A stretch of DNA of 64,000 bases from positions 930,001 through 994,000 of the forward strand of contig NZ_CP019067.1 in NCBI RefSeq assembly GCF_001989615.1. Direction: 5' to 3'. Each line of letters starts with the position of its first letter. Position 1 is the first letter of the stretch. The notes beneath the pieces were generated by a model that searched no databases, had not been told where the DNA came from, and saw only the letters and a list, made by a program, of their open reading frames with translations. The position numbers and the translations under genes are program-made. This DNA comes from Halorientalis sp. IM1011. Its GTDB lineage: Archaea; Halobacteriota; Halobacteria; Halobacteriales; Haloarculaceae. This document shows, piece after piece, positions 33,812 through 42,724 of the stretch.

Positions 33812-35479
33812 ATGCCGTGCAAGGACTGCGGCCAGCTACTCATACGAAAAGAAGACAGCAAATCACTGTTCTGTCCTCGCTGCCGTGGTCTACCAGTAGA
33901 ATCTCAGAAAGTAGTGAATGCGAAGGTGAACTGGTTGACCAAGGACTTCTTCACCGACGAGGCTATTCTCAGAGTTCTACAGGACTACAGCAAGGTCAAC
34001 CTCATCTACAACCTTTTCAAACGGCTGAACCAGATGTCCTATGGTTTCTACAACGAACTGAAGCAAGGTATCCCTGTCTCTGAATTCGGCTACCTGGCTT
34101 ACGTTCTGAAGCAGATCTATGGACTGGAAGACTTCGGCGATGAACGAGTTGAAGATCGCCCCGAGAGCACCGAAGAGATTGAAACCGTTATAGATGCGTA
34201 TTCAGAACTGATTTTCCGACTCCGACATGCCCGAAACCAGTTCACAGTCTGCATCCGTAAAGACGAGTTCACCAGGCGGTTCGAGAACTTTGCTTCTGAC
34301 TACAACCGCTTCCAGTCAGAGTATGGGCTATGTTTCAGCCGTTGTCTGAATAGCGTAATCTGCAACGACATGGATGCATTCGATGATTTCAGCTACGTAG
34401 CCGATGTTCTGCGGGCGGTCGATAAGACCGAAGCTGGCGAAGAACAGACATCACGGGAGTTCGGGGACGCCTGGTATCAAGTGATTGAGCAGCTGCGGTT
34501 TATGGCTGGATCGGATGATATGGTTGGTCCGACCTACTATACCAAGTTTCCCGAAGACGTCACCATCTTCGATTTGAAGGAATTCTTGGACCGGTTGGAC
34601 AGCCTGTTCAGTGAGGAACCAGCGAGGAAACTCCGAGAAGAAGCATGGGTAGCTCCGCTCAGAAAGCGAAGGGTTGAAAGCTGCGGTCAGAAAGCATTCG
34701 GAGATGACTGGGATCAGGTGAGAGATAGGATAATTCTCAGTGAGGATAACTTGGACGCCCACCCACTACTCTTTGAACTAGACTTCAGGGCAAAAAAAGA
34801 GCTGCCAGGCAATCGTCGTCCAAGCTATGTTCCTAAGAAGCAGATCTACTATCCACGCTATTTCTCCCAGTTGCTACAGTTCCAGATTTTTCCGCTGCTA
34901 CGTAACGGCGATATCGCTGAGTCAGGGCATCAAATCTTGTCTGAACTTGCCGGCGACAGAGGCACGGAACGGGAGCGAAACCTCTACGATTTCCTCACTG
35001 ACCACGGAATCGAATGCTACCATGGAGCGGAAACACAGAAGAACAAGAACGAGGTGGACCTGATATGCGTCCGTGACGGTTGCCTCCAGATTATCGAAGT
35101 GAAGTATCTGATGCCGCCGATCCGAATCAACGACCCGGATGGCATCAGAGAACTGAATGAGAAGTTTGACCGGCTTATCTTCAACGAGGTAAACGAGAAT
35201 ACCAGCCGGGAGCCAGAGGGTAAGCCATTCCCTGAGAAAGTGGAGGGTTGGAAGGGTCTTGAATCAGGAGAGGAGTTCCGTTCGCAGGTCAGTGGTGACG
35301 GGGGGTATCAGCAGCAAGAGGTCCCGGAGAGCTGGAACGATCTGGATGTCGAGATGCTTGTGGTGTCGAACGTGGTGCCGTCGTACATAAAGAAGCAGGG
35401 CGTCCGGTTCATTACCGACTTAGAGCTCTACCAAATGGTAGAGCATGGAGAGGACGTGTTCTACGATATCCATAGCTAA
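33812..35479 (+). CDS. Zinc-ribbon plus PD-(D/E)XK nuclease-like protein
   Basis: A 555-residue protein. It starts with a CxxC...CPRC zinc ribbon (MPCKDCGQLLIRKED, LFCPRCRG). A long helical part with many aromatic residues follows. The C-terminal 200 residues contain a nuclease-like site: ERERNLYDFLTDHGIECYHG, NEVDLICVRDGCLQIIEVKY (D...xVK), and then helices, resembling type II restriction or Holliday-junction-type folds. The Lys of the IIEVK strand is intact, so it is possibly active. Gene content and GC are as for its two neighbours upstream. I cannot name a known system. Confidence 0.65.
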   Translation: MPCKDCGQLLIRKEDSKSLFCPRCRGLPVESQKVVNAKVNWLTKDFFTDEAILRVLQDYSKVNLIYNLFKRLNQMSYGFYNELKQGIPVSEFGYLAYVLKQIYGLEDFGDERVEDRPESTEEIETVIDAYSELIFRLRHARNQFTVCIRKDEFTRRFENFASDYNRFQSEYGLCFSRCLNSVICNDMDAFDDFSYVADVLRAVDKTEAGEEQTSREFGDAWYQVIEQLRFMAGSDDMVGPTYYTKFPEDVTIFDLKEFLDRLDSLFSEEPARKLREEAWVAPLRKRRVESCGQKAFGDDWDQVRDRIILSEDNLDAHPLLFELDFRAKKELPGNRRPSYVPKKQIYYPRYFSQLLQFQIFPLLRNGDIAESGHQILSELAGDRGTERERNLYDFLTDHGIECYHGAETQKNKNEVDLICVRDGCLQIIEVKYLMPPIRINDPDGIRELNEKFDRLIFNEVNENTSREPEGKPFPEKVEGWKGLESGEEFRSQVSGDGGYQQQEVPESWNDLDVEMLVVSNVVPSYIKKQGVRFITDLELYQMVEHGEDVFYDIHS

Positions 35480-35579
35480 ACCCTGTGAAATCCGGGTTAT
35501 TTTACGCTCTAAGCATCGCCAGAGTATCATGTTTTAACCAAGCATAGATGACATTTAAGTCAAGGATCTTCAACGGTTT

Positions 35580-35912
35580 GTGGAAACCGGAGCCACGGAG
35601 AAGCAAGAAATCGATTTCAAACGAGAACTCAACCCGCGGGACAACGGCCACAAAGAAAAATTCTTGGCTGAGGTCACTTTCTTCGCTAACACCACTGGCG
35701 GGGATCTAATCATTGTCGTGCCTAACTCAGAAGACGTCGTCGGCGACAAAATCGACAAGGGCGTCTACACGCCGTCGACCGCGAGACAGTACCTGAAACG
35801 GAAGCTGGCCGAGCAAGTCGGGGACCGACAGGAGGTGCTCATTCAGACCGGGGAATCCCTCTTCGAAAAGGGGACCCCGGACCATTCCCAGTTCGATCTG
35901 CTTCGTGGCAGC
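35580..35912 (+). pseudogene. Chimeric remnant: AlbA_2 (Schlafen-like) start joined to a DUF6735-like end
   Basis: Residues 1-45 (EIDFKRELNPRDNGHKEKF and LAEVTFFANTTGGDLIIVV) match the AlbA_2/Schlafen-like DNA-binding domain, including the FANTxGG signature. From about 35725 the frame reads DVVGDKIDKGVYTPSTARQY, matching the DUF6735-like protein at 57265 (DVVGDMIDRGVFTPAIATEY). So two unrelated genes have recombined near 35727. The join is in frame. The start is a GTG with a TATA-like TTTAAG 22-27 bp upstream. No sensible natural end follows before the hairpin element, so it is probably inactive. Confidence 0.6.
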
Positions 35913-35924
35913 TGCTGTTTTTCT

Positions 35925-35946
35925 GGGGCCGGAATGGGTGAGCCCC
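35925..35946 (+). promoter_or_regulatory. 5' hairpin element, copy 3
   Basis: GGGGC (35925-35929) pairs with GCCCC (35942-35946) around a loop containing AATGGGTG. It is preceded by TGTTTTTC and lies 19 bp before the ATG at 35966. Confidence 0.55.
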
Positions 35947-35965
35947 GCCATAGGCTCGCGATTCG

Positions 35966-36349
35966 ATGGCCTCAGAGGACGACCTGTTACACGACTGTGA
36001 GTTGGACCCCGAGGCGATCCTCGGAACGTACACTTCGGAAGACGCCCTGTTCACCAACGAGACGGAATCCCCGTTGAACGTGTTGACCGACAAGACACCG
36101 GCACATTCGCAAGCCACCGTCGAGGAAGCGAAGGGGTTCGCTGCGAGTATCGACACGGAGACGCCCCAGATCGCACTGCCCGCATCCGACGAGTCGCAGG
36201 TCGAAACACAGAGCAAGCCCTACATGGCGGCCGCGTTCTTCCACTTCAAGGCCACAGGCTCGCTCGAACGTCACCGCGCCTACCACGCCGCCTACGAGGC
36301 GGACGCGTTCGCCGTCGACTTCGAGGCCGACTACGAATCGGGCGACTAA
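35966..36349 (+). CDS. Hypothetical haloarchaeal plasmid-type protein
   Basis: A 127-residue acidic protein from ATG 35966, with a disordered N-terminal part and a C-terminal helical segment (AAFFHFKATGSLERHRAYHA). No recognised domain. It starts 19 bp after a hairpin element. Confidence 0.6.
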   Translation: MASEDDLLHDCELDPEAILGTYTSEDALFTNETESPLNVLTDKTPAHSQATVEEAKGFAASIDTETPQIALPASDESQVETQSKPYMAAAFFHFKATGSLERHRAYHAAYEADAFAVDFEADYESGD

Positions 36350-36411
36350 CGATCACTGTCGAACGAACGGACGAATCCTGAGAGTCCACTGTCACGAGGA
36401 GAGTTTTTCGA

Positions 36412-36434
36412 GCGCCGGCGATGGGTGCCGGCGC
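36412..36434 (+). promoter_or_regulatory. 5' hairpin element, copy 4
   Basis: A perfect 8-bp stem GCGCCGGC/GCCGGCGC (36412-36419 and 36427-36434) around the loop GATGGGT, preceded by GAGTTTTTCGA. It ends 24 bp before the ATG at 36459. Confidence 0.65.
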
Positions 36435-36458
36435 AGCTGGAGCGAGCAACGACACCCG

Positions 36459-36977
36459 ATGCGTCGGCGTTTCGAGGTGTTCAAGATGCATATGGTGATT
36501 TACGCACTCGTAGAGGCATCGACGCACGACGACGCTTTGGCCACTGGAAAGACGGTATTCGACCGCCTGGTCGGCGCGGACCCACACGCTGGCGCCGTCT
36601 TCGATTATTACGTCTGTTTCGACCAGGAAGACACGTCTGTCGCAGGCAAGGCGCGATGGGGCGAGCTCCCTGCAGCGGTTCCTGTCGACTCCGATGACGG
36701 CCAGGGCCTGCTCGAGCGTGGCTGGGAGGCGACGAAGGAGGAGTTCGAGCGCAATCTCGATCGGGTGAAGGAAGCCCTCGACGAGCTCTCCGACGAGGAG
36801 ATCATGCGCGACGAGGGCCTCGCCCGGCACGCCTTCCACCAGGTCGGTGCGTACGACGGCCCGACGATCTTCCTGTACACCGAGCACGCGACTGGCATTC
36901 GCCACCGTAAGCAGCTGGATCGACTTCTCGAGGAGAGTGAGTATCTCTGGATCGTGCCCGCTGACGTCCACTTCTGA
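36459..36977 (+). CDS. Hypothetical haloarchaeal protein
   Basis: A 172-residue soluble protein. It reads as a mixed alpha/beta fold (HMVIYALVEASTHDDALAT, AVFDYYVCFDQEDTSVAGKA, and a tail YLWIVPADVHF). No family is assigned. The ATG at 36459 is supported by the usual hairpin-to-start distance; ATG 36486 would remove the first residues. The next gene starts 3 bp after its stop, forming an operon. Confidence 0.65.
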   Translation: MRRRFEVFKMHMVIYALVEASTHDDALATGKTVFDRLVGADPHAGAVFDYYVCFDQEDTSVAGKARWGELPAAVPVDSDDGQGLLERGWEATKEEFERNLDRVKEALDELSDEEIMRDEGLARHAFHQVGAYDGPTIFLYTEHATGIRHRKQLDRLLEESEYLWIVPADVHF

Positions 36978-36980
36978 CCA

Positions 36981-37346
36981 ATGCCCAGGATCACTAACTG
37001 GCGACGTGAGAGGCGCTCGCCGGCACTCGCGTATCGGAACACCGAGACCGATGCACGAGCCATCCTGCATCGAGCGCCGGACTCCTACCGGTACAAGTGG
37101 CGTGGGACAATCCTCGTCGACGGCTACCCGGTCTGGTCACGAGGGTACGAGACGAAGGACGAGAAGTCGTTCCGTGACAAGCTCCGAGAGCGGCCAGCAC
37201 CCAAGCTCGCATGCCCCGAGTGTCCGAGCGACGACGTCCTCGTTGGCGAGAAGTCAGCAGACGGGGCGAAGGTCCAGCGGTGGTACGACTGTCCGGACTG
37301 TGGGTACGAAGCCCCCTCACGCATCGTCTACGGCACTGAACGGTGA
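36981..37346 (+). CDS. Zinc-ribbon hypothetical protein
   Basis: 121 residues. An N-terminal basic part (RITNWRRERRSPALAYRNTE) and a strand-rich region (KWRGTILVDGYPVWSRGYET) precede a zinc ribbon (CPECPSDDVLVGEKS, then YDCPDCGYE). It is a typical small haloarchaeal accessory protein, co-transcribed with the gene upstream. Confidence 0.65.
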   Translation: MPRITNWRRERRSPALAYRNTETDARAILHRAPDSYRYKWRGTILVDGYPVWSRGYETKDEKSFRDKLRERPAPKLACPECPSDDVLVGEKSADGAKVQRWYDCPDCGYEAPSRIVYGTER

Positions 37347-37375
37347 GAGGGTGAGCGCTGGGCGCTGTTTTTTGT

Positions 37376-37398
37376 CCGGGCACGAGGGGGTAGCCCGG
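37376..37398 (+). promoter_or_regulatory. 5' hairpin element, copy 5
   Basis: CCGGGC/GCCCGG stem (37376-37381 and 37393-37398) around a loop with GAGGGGGTA, preceded by CTGTTTTTTG. It ends 21 bp before the ATG at 37420. Confidence 0.6.
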
Positions 37399-37419
37399 TA
37401 TGACCGGGTTGGGCAAACA

Positions 37420-37815
37420 ATGAGTCTCGAAATACTTGACCGACACAGTGAGGCACTGTTCGACTTCCTCTGGTGCCCCGTCTGCGGTCAGGAGGTGTTC
37501 ACCCACATCCCCTTCGAGGGGGTGTTCTGCAAGAACTGCAACACGCAGGTCGAACTTCAGGAGTCCCGAGAGACACGCGGCTACGAGGAGGCCGTGCTCG
37601 CCTGCTTCGATACCGACACGACGTGGAACCTTCACATCGACGAGAAGCTTCGTCGCGATCTTCCAGATGGGTCGGCACGCGTGAAGGTCTTCGGCGCACC
37701 GGACGACTACGAGGTCGACTGGTGGAGTCCGGAGCCGGGTGAGGACTGGGAACCTGTCGAGCGCGGAGAGTTCGACGACGTCGAGGAACCCGACGAAGTG
37801 TCCCATCTAGCGTAG
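37420..37815 (+). CDS. Zinc-ribbon hypothetical protein
   Basis: A 131-residue protein. It has a short N-terminal helix, a zinc ribbon (CPVCGQEVFTHIPFEG and FCKNCNTQVELQ), and an acidic strand-rich remainder. It has the look of a plasmid-type protein. No function known. Confidence 0.65.
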   Translation: MSLEILDRHSEALFDFLWCPVCGQEVFTHIPFEGVFCKNCNTQVELQESRETRGYEEAVLACFDTDTTWNLHIDEKLRRDLPDGSARVKVFGAPDDYEVDWWSPEPGEDWEPVERGEFDDVEEPDEVSHLA

Positions 37816-37878
37816 TCAGCTGTTGAATCCTTCATAGGCCACTGGTACTCGAGTATTGCTCTGAATCGTCGCAATCAA

Positions 37879-37887
37879 CTTTTTAAT
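37879..37887 (+). promoter_or_regulatory. TATA-like box before the GIY-YIG-like gene
   Basis: ACTTTTTAATCG places a TATA-like element about 23-31 bp before the ATG at 37910, fitting a leaderless message. Confidence 0.5.
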
Positions 37888-37909
37888 CGTCTGTTGTGTC
37901 CTCCCAGCA

Positions 37910-39304
37910 ATGACGAATAGACAATCGAAAGAGGATGTCTGGGAGGAGTGGGTGCGGAGGACAATTCTCGCAGATATCCAGTCGGCTGCAACCCCGGACC
38001 CGGTACCAATGGTCGACGACAGCGGCTCGGAATTGTCGATGGCCGACGAGTACGATACGTACCGTCTGGGTCGAGGGAGTGGTGACTATCTGTACATGTT
38101 GTATCTCCTTGAGGAATCCGCAGACGGACCCCAAGATGTGATCCCGGTGTACATCGGTGAAACGAGCAACGTCGCGAGTCGACTGATGAACCACTTCAGA
38201 AAGCTCCGGGACGCCCTCCCCATTTCGGAGTGGGAAGACGATGGGTCATGGGGCAGTTACGGGAAGTATGATCACATTGCGACCGTCTACGAACGATCGG
38301 CTTCACAGCTATACGCATGGGTGGTCAACGTTGACGACCTGGAGGTAGGTCCGTACGGGTACCCGACGTACCGACACGAACTCGAGGGGAAGATGGTCGG
38401 TCTCGTTCACTCGCTCCCACGGTTCGATCGCGTCTTCGCCAATCGCGACTTCGTTCCGAACCGCGTTCCTCACGAGATGGGCCAAGTGGGGCCCGAATGG
38501 GTCGACGACGAAAACGAACCATCGAACGAAGAACCAGCACGTCTCGCTGAACTCCCCGATGAGAAGGTGACTGGGGAGAGTAAGACCGAACTGTGGTACG
38601 AGTGGGTCGAAAAAACCATCTGTCGAGACATCAACGATTCCGAAGAGACAGATCCGATACCGCTCTTCGAGACTGACGACGACCTCGTTGTCGAGACGAA
38701 GACTCTCGGCTCCTCGGCAGTGCTCAAGCGAAGCGACGCCATTGACGAACGGATCCGTCGAGAGGGCAAACGATGTGTGCACAGTGACGGTGTGAGATCT
38801 GGAGAGAGTGGATTACTCTATGTCATGTTTCAACTCAACTCCGAGAATCCCTCCCCAACGGATGTCGTCCCACGGTACATCGGCAAAGCAGAGGCATACG
38901 GAAAAAAGAACGAACTGAGTGCAAACTTCGAGGAGATAGCGAAAGACCGGAGCGGAACTCGGAGCTTCGCTCGGTGGGGCGACGGGAATTATTGGCACGT
39001 AGGTGAGCTGTCGGAGACAGTATTCGGCGAGACGTCGAAGAAACTCAGTTGGGCGAGCGAACTCTTCGAACAGGGGACGCGCCAGCTTGAACAGCAGACG
39101 TACCTGTGGATCCGCGCGTGGGACCCGGATACGTATCCAGGGCCGTACGGCTATCCAGCATACCTCGCAGAAGTCGAGCCGCTACTGGTCGGACTCGCAT
39201 ACGAGGCGTGGCCCGATTACCTACTCAATCACAACGAAGTCCCAGGTGACGCACCCGCGAACAGTCGCGAGTTTGAATTTCGCCCCGTCGAGGACTGTCA
39301 CTGA
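37910..39304 (+). CDS. Tandem GIY-YIG-like nuclease protein
   Basis: A 464-residue protein made of two related halves. Each starts with a (K/E)xxxWxEWV..TI..DI helix (residues 8-23 and 225-241) followed by a DP(V/I)P segment. Each then carries a GIY-YIG-like core: LYMLYLLEESADGPQDVIPV, YIGETSNVASRL (YIG 81-83, Arg91), and ELEGKMVGL (Glu157/159) in the first half. The second half has LLYVMFQLN, YIGKAEAYGKK (YIG 323-325, no clear Arg) and LAEVEPLLVGL. Each half also ends with PYGYPTYxxxLE-like text. So the first domain is probably catalytic and the second perhaps degenerate. The gene sits 440 bp upstream of the MORC-Dam-Dpt operon, on the same strand. Confidence 0.65.
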   Translation: MTNRQSKEDVWEEWVRRTILADIQSAATPDPVPMVDDSGSELSMADEYDTYRLGRGSGDYLYMLYLLEESADGPQDVIPVYIGETSNVASRLMNHFRKLRDALPISEWEDDGSWGSYGKYDHIATVYERSASQLYAWVVNVDDLEVGPYGYPTYRHELEGKMVGLVHSLPRFDRVFANRDFVPNRVPHEMGQVGPEWVDDENEPSNEEPARLAELPDEKVTGESKTELWYEWVEKTICRDINDSEETDPIPLFETDDDLVVETKTLGSSAVLKRSDAIDERIRREGKRCVHSDGVRSGESGLLYVMFQLNSENPSPTDVVPRYIGKAEAYGKKNELSANFEEIAKDRSGTRSFARWGDGNYWHVGELSETVFGETSKKLSWASELFEQGTRQLEQQTYLWIRAWDPDTYPGPYGYPAYLAEVEPLLVGLAYEAWPDYLLNHNEVPGDAPANSREFEFRPVEDCH

Positions 39305-39746
39305 CGGCCTTCCCGAATCTTACGGCAAACACCTATCCGCTGATGGTCCTTTTTACCATGATAGCTTTCTTAAGTGCAGAGCTGTTTCCCCTCTACCATC
39401 TCTACAGGCGAACTTACTGAATGGAGGCTCTTTATTCAGAAGTTCAGTTTAGAAAAATTGGGGTTTCATGGAGGCAGTTTATCGCTCCTAGATAAGCAGC
39501 TTCTACTTGTTGTTGGTGCGCCCGCCATGCGCGCCACCGTACACCTGATGGTTATGATTGATGTCGACAAGAAGCCAACTAGGATTCATCGAAACATTTC
39601 TGCTAATTAGTGTCTTTCGACAGAACCGGATTTTTTATTTCAATAGAGGTCGTTGATATTTAATAAATTATTGACATAAGGACTGAGTCGGCCTCACCAC
39701 CTTGCTACCCGGAACTTTTAAACTAGTGTCGATCCCGATAAACACT
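39305..39746. other. Intergenic region upstream of the MORC-Dam-Dpt operon
   Basis: About 440 bp, AT-rich in its second half. I see no supportable coding sequence. A strong TATA-like element (AACTTTTAAACTAG) lies at about 39713-39726, 21-34 bp before the ATG at 39747, consistent with a leaderless operon promoter. Confidence 0.5.
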
Positions 39747-41609
39747 ATGTCCCAGTTCTACCAGGATGCTACCCCTGACCATGCTCAACTCCTCCCCACA
39801 AAGGATACTCTCACTGCGCTCAAGTCTGATGTCACGCTTGAATCGGCCATCCTAGAATTGTGTGATAATTCACTTGATGCATGGAAACGCTCCAGCAATC
39901 GAACGACATCTACACAAATCGAAATTGAAGTCAATGAGGGCAGAGATCAAACGGAACTGGTCATTCGAGACACCGCGGGTGGCATTCCTCGAGAAGATGC
40001 CGCAATGCTCTTTGGACTCGGCAAAACTGCAAAGAACGAGGTCCCTGGTGCAATTGGTACGTTCGGTGTGGGGGCAAAAAAGAGTTTAGTGAACTTGGGC
40101 CTCCCATTTCATATTGTCTCACGACACGAGTCCGCAGATATCGGTTGGACCTACCGTATTACCGAAGAGTGGTTTGAGGATGATGAGGATTGGACGGTGC
40201 CGGTCCATGATGCAGAGGACATTCCACCGGGAACAACTGAGATCCACATTGAGGATCTCAACTACAACTGGAGCGAAGAAACTGCTGAAGGACTCCGCGA
40301 CCGTCTGGGCAGGGCTTATAACCTCTTTCTGAGCGAAGAGATGCAAAAAATCCGAGGTACAGACTATGAGCTGAATATTACTGTCGATGGCCAGTCGGTC
40401 GAACCAGAGGGCATGCCTGACTGGTCCTATCCTCCATTCGATGGACTTCATGCTCGCCGATATGAGAACATCGAATTGGATATCGAAGAGTTCGATGAGG
40501 TTGTCCACCTACATATTACGGTTGGACTATTGACGAAGAAAGACAACCAGAAGGCCGGCACGGATATCTATTGTCAGGAGCGAAAAGTTGCGGGCCGACT
40601 TCGGGATGATCAGGGCGGGTTTGGGACTGGCAAAGATCGACTTGGCAATTTCAACCCTCGCCACCAACGTCTTAAGGTGATCGTTGAATTAGAAACTGAG
40701 GGCGACGGCCAAGCACTGCCATGGGACACACAGAAGTCCTCAATCGACAGGCACAATCCGCTAATGCGCGGGACCGATCATTGTCGCGGAGTCTACAACT
40801 GGCTCCGGAGAACGGTCCAGGCATACTTCGATATGGATGCAGATCGAGTTCCACGTGCCTTCTTGGAGCCATATGGCGCAGATCATCCCGCGGCAGCAAA
40901 CGGGGGAAAGCCAGAAGTCCACGACTATTCTGGCCGGTCGCATGTGACAAATGAACACCGTCCAGATACGGACATACCGAAAGTCAAATTGGTGACGCAA
41001 AAGGCGCAGTCAGATGCTACTTTGCTGATCTCCCGTGAGAATGCTATTGACAGCGGCCTGGTCGATGCATACAATATTCAGCTCGAACATGAGAGTGACC
41101 GAAACCGCGAGAACCTGACTCAGGTTACCTCGGAGCCACCTGAAGAGGCAATCAAACACCCACACGAAATAGCGAATCAAATTGGTGAACTGGCAAACCG
41201 CCACTATGACTATGGGGTCTATCACCCTGATGAGTTGGAAGACTGGGAGGCTGCTCGCTACAATTCATTCATGGAGCGACACGGTAAACAGGATCTGAGA
41301 ATCGTTGATGAACTTTCCGAAGATCTCCCGGCCTCTCGGGCTGAATTGTCTGTAGCAGACAGGAGTCAGGCCGCGACTGAACATGGCGCTGCCGTCTATA
41401 CGGCTAAAGAACTTGAGGACGACTCAAAAACAAGTGAGGACGCCGAGATTTTCTTGGTATTAGGTGGCGATGGCGAGGATGAACGGGGGTCTAAAGTAGT
41501 GGACACTACGCGTCGCGAGCTAATTAGTCAACTTGATATCGACCATTCAGCATCTGATGAAGTCCTCTGGGAAGAATTGAAACAACGGCTCAATGATACG
41601 CTGAACTGA
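39747..41609 (+). CDS. MORC-like GHKL-type ATPase
   Basis: A 620-residue protein with a GHKL ATPase head: the N-box ELCDNSLDAWKR (residues 37-48), the G1 motif IRDTAGGIPRED (73-84), and the lid/G2 motif IGTFGVGAKKSLVNLG (103-118). The Bergerat-fold sequence order fits MutL/MORC/Hsp90-like ATPases. Past residue 200 there are strand-rich parts (VHLHITVGLLTKKDNQKAG and IYCQERKVAGR) that resemble the S5-type transducer domain. MORC-like ATPases have been described in prokaryotic restriction-modification loci. A separate DNA methyltransferase follows 45 bp downstream. The start is ATG 39747 (MSQFYQDATP). Confidence 0.8.
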   Translation: MSQFYQDATPDHAQLLPTKDTLTALKSDVTLESAILELCDNSLDAWKRSSNRTTSTQIEIEVNEGRDQTELVIRDTAGGIPREDAAMLFGLGKTAKNEVPGAIGTFGVGAKKSLVNLGLPFHIVSRHESADIGWTYRITEEWFEDDEDWTVPVHDAEDIPPGTTEIHIEDLNYNWSEETAEGLRDRLGRAYNLFLSEEMQKIRGTDYELNITVDGQSVEPEGMPDWSYPPFDGLHARRYENIELDIEEFDEVVHLHITVGLLTKKDNQKAGTDIYCQERKVAGRLRDDQGGFGTGKDRLGNFNPRHQRLKVIVELETEGDGQALPWDTQKSSIDRHNPLMRGTDHCRGVYNWLRRTVQAYFDMDADRVPRAFLEPYGADHPAAANGGKPEVHDYSGRSHVTNEHRPDTDIPKVKLVTQKAQSDATLLISRENAIDSGLVDAYNIQLEHESDRNRENLTQVTSEPPEEAIKHPHEIANQIGELANRHYDYGVYHPDELEDWEAARYNSFMERHGKQDLRIVDELSEDLPASRAELSVADRSQAATEHGAAVYTAKELEDDSKTSEDAEIFLVLGGDGEDERGSKVVDTTRRELISQLDIDHSASDEVLWEELKQRLNDTLN

Positions 41610-41654
41610 AGACCGGACGACTTTATAGATACCGTCTTCATTTGAATATCACGA

Positions 41655-42563
41655 ATGGCAGACCCGATCTTGCGTTGGGCTGGCGGGAAACGCCAGATTA
41701 TCGACGACATAGTCACTAGGCTCCCACCCTCAAGAGACTATAATGACTATTACGAGCCGTTCTTTGGTGGTGGTGCTGTCTTCTTTGAACTGAAGCCGAG
41801 CAACGCGTTCATTAACGACATCAATGAGACGCTGATGGACTTCTATGAGCTGTTCAAAAATAATCTAGACTATATAATTAGAGAAAATAAGAAGCTGGAC
41901 GATGCCCTCAATCGCTATAGCACACTTGACGCAAAGAAAGAATTCTATTATACCCGTAGAAGAGAGTTCAACGAGTTGCAGAACGGATGTTGTGAGGATG
42001 AACTGCGGGAGGCAGTTCTCTTTCTCTTCTTGAATCGGACGTGTTTCAATGGTCTCTACCGCACCAACGAGAAGGGTGACTTCAATGTCCCAATGAAAAA
42101 GAAGGTTATCCTGACCGAATCAATCGAAGAAAAGCTTAAAGAAGGGCACAAGGTTTTACAAAATGCGGAGATAACATCACAAGACTTCGAATATATCGAG
42201 GAAGAAGTCGAAGAAGGGGACCTAATTTTCCTGGATCCACCATACATAAGCAATTCTGACGCACGCTACTTTAACCAGTACAGCACCGGTGGATTTGGGA
42301 GAGATCGACAAATTGATGTCCGAGATCTCGCTCTAAAACTTCATCATCGGGGTGCGTATGTGATGATTACGAACTCTGATGAAGCCGAAGATCTGTACCG
42401 CAGCGATGGCGAGTTCATGGAAAACTTCAGAATGATGGAACTCGAAGCTGCTCGGTCAATCAACAGCGACTCGTCTCAGCGCTCGCAAATTGGAGCTACT
42501 GATATTATTGTCACGAATTCGCCACAATTCTGGGAACAAAGAGAATTTGATGCTTACAGATAA
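41655..42563 (+). CDS. Dam/D12-class DNA N6-adenine methyltransferase
   Basis: A 302-residue methyltransferase with the D12 order of motifs: RWAGGKRQIIDDIV (residues 7-20), EPFFGGGAVFFEL (34-46, SAM site), and DPPY at 194-197, in LIFLDPPYISNSDARYF. It transfers a methyl group from SAM to the N6 of adenine in a specific DNA sequence; the sequence is unknown. Genes of this kind usually protect host DNA next to a restriction partner. Here it lies between the MORC-like ATPase and the DptF-like gene, all in the same direction. The start codon at 41655 is preceded by AT-rich sequence. Confidence 0.9.
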   Translation: MADPILRWAGGKRQIIDDIVTRLPPSRDYNDYYEPFFGGGAVFFELKPSNAFINDINETLMDFYELFKNNLDYIIRENKKLDDALNRYSTLDAKKEFYYTRRREFNELQNGCCEDELREAVLFLFLNRTCFNGLYRTNEKGDFNVPMKKKVILTESIEEKLKEGHKVLQNAEITSQDFEYIEEEVEEGDLIFLDPPYISNSDARYFNQYSTGGFGRDRQIDVRDLALKLHHRGAYVMITNSDEAEDLYRSDGEFMENFRMMELEAARSINSDSSQRSQIGATDIIVTNSPQFWEQREFDAYR

Positions 42564-42724
42564 TCAAAGCAAAATTCATTCTATGTAGTAATATATTGGA
42601 TACTTAGCATCCAGCACCCGTAGTCTGAACCAGAATCAAATTCGAAGCTCGGTTGCGTTGTGGGGTGCCTGCTATGGCAAAGGTTTATTTTATGCTACGC
42701 AACATATCAAGTCAACCGACGCCA

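Noticed and set aside
39374-39610. Plus-strand ORF of 78 codons upstream of the MORC-like gene
   Set aside because: No recognisable pattern and no proper promoter. It lies in an AT-rich regulatory-type gap.
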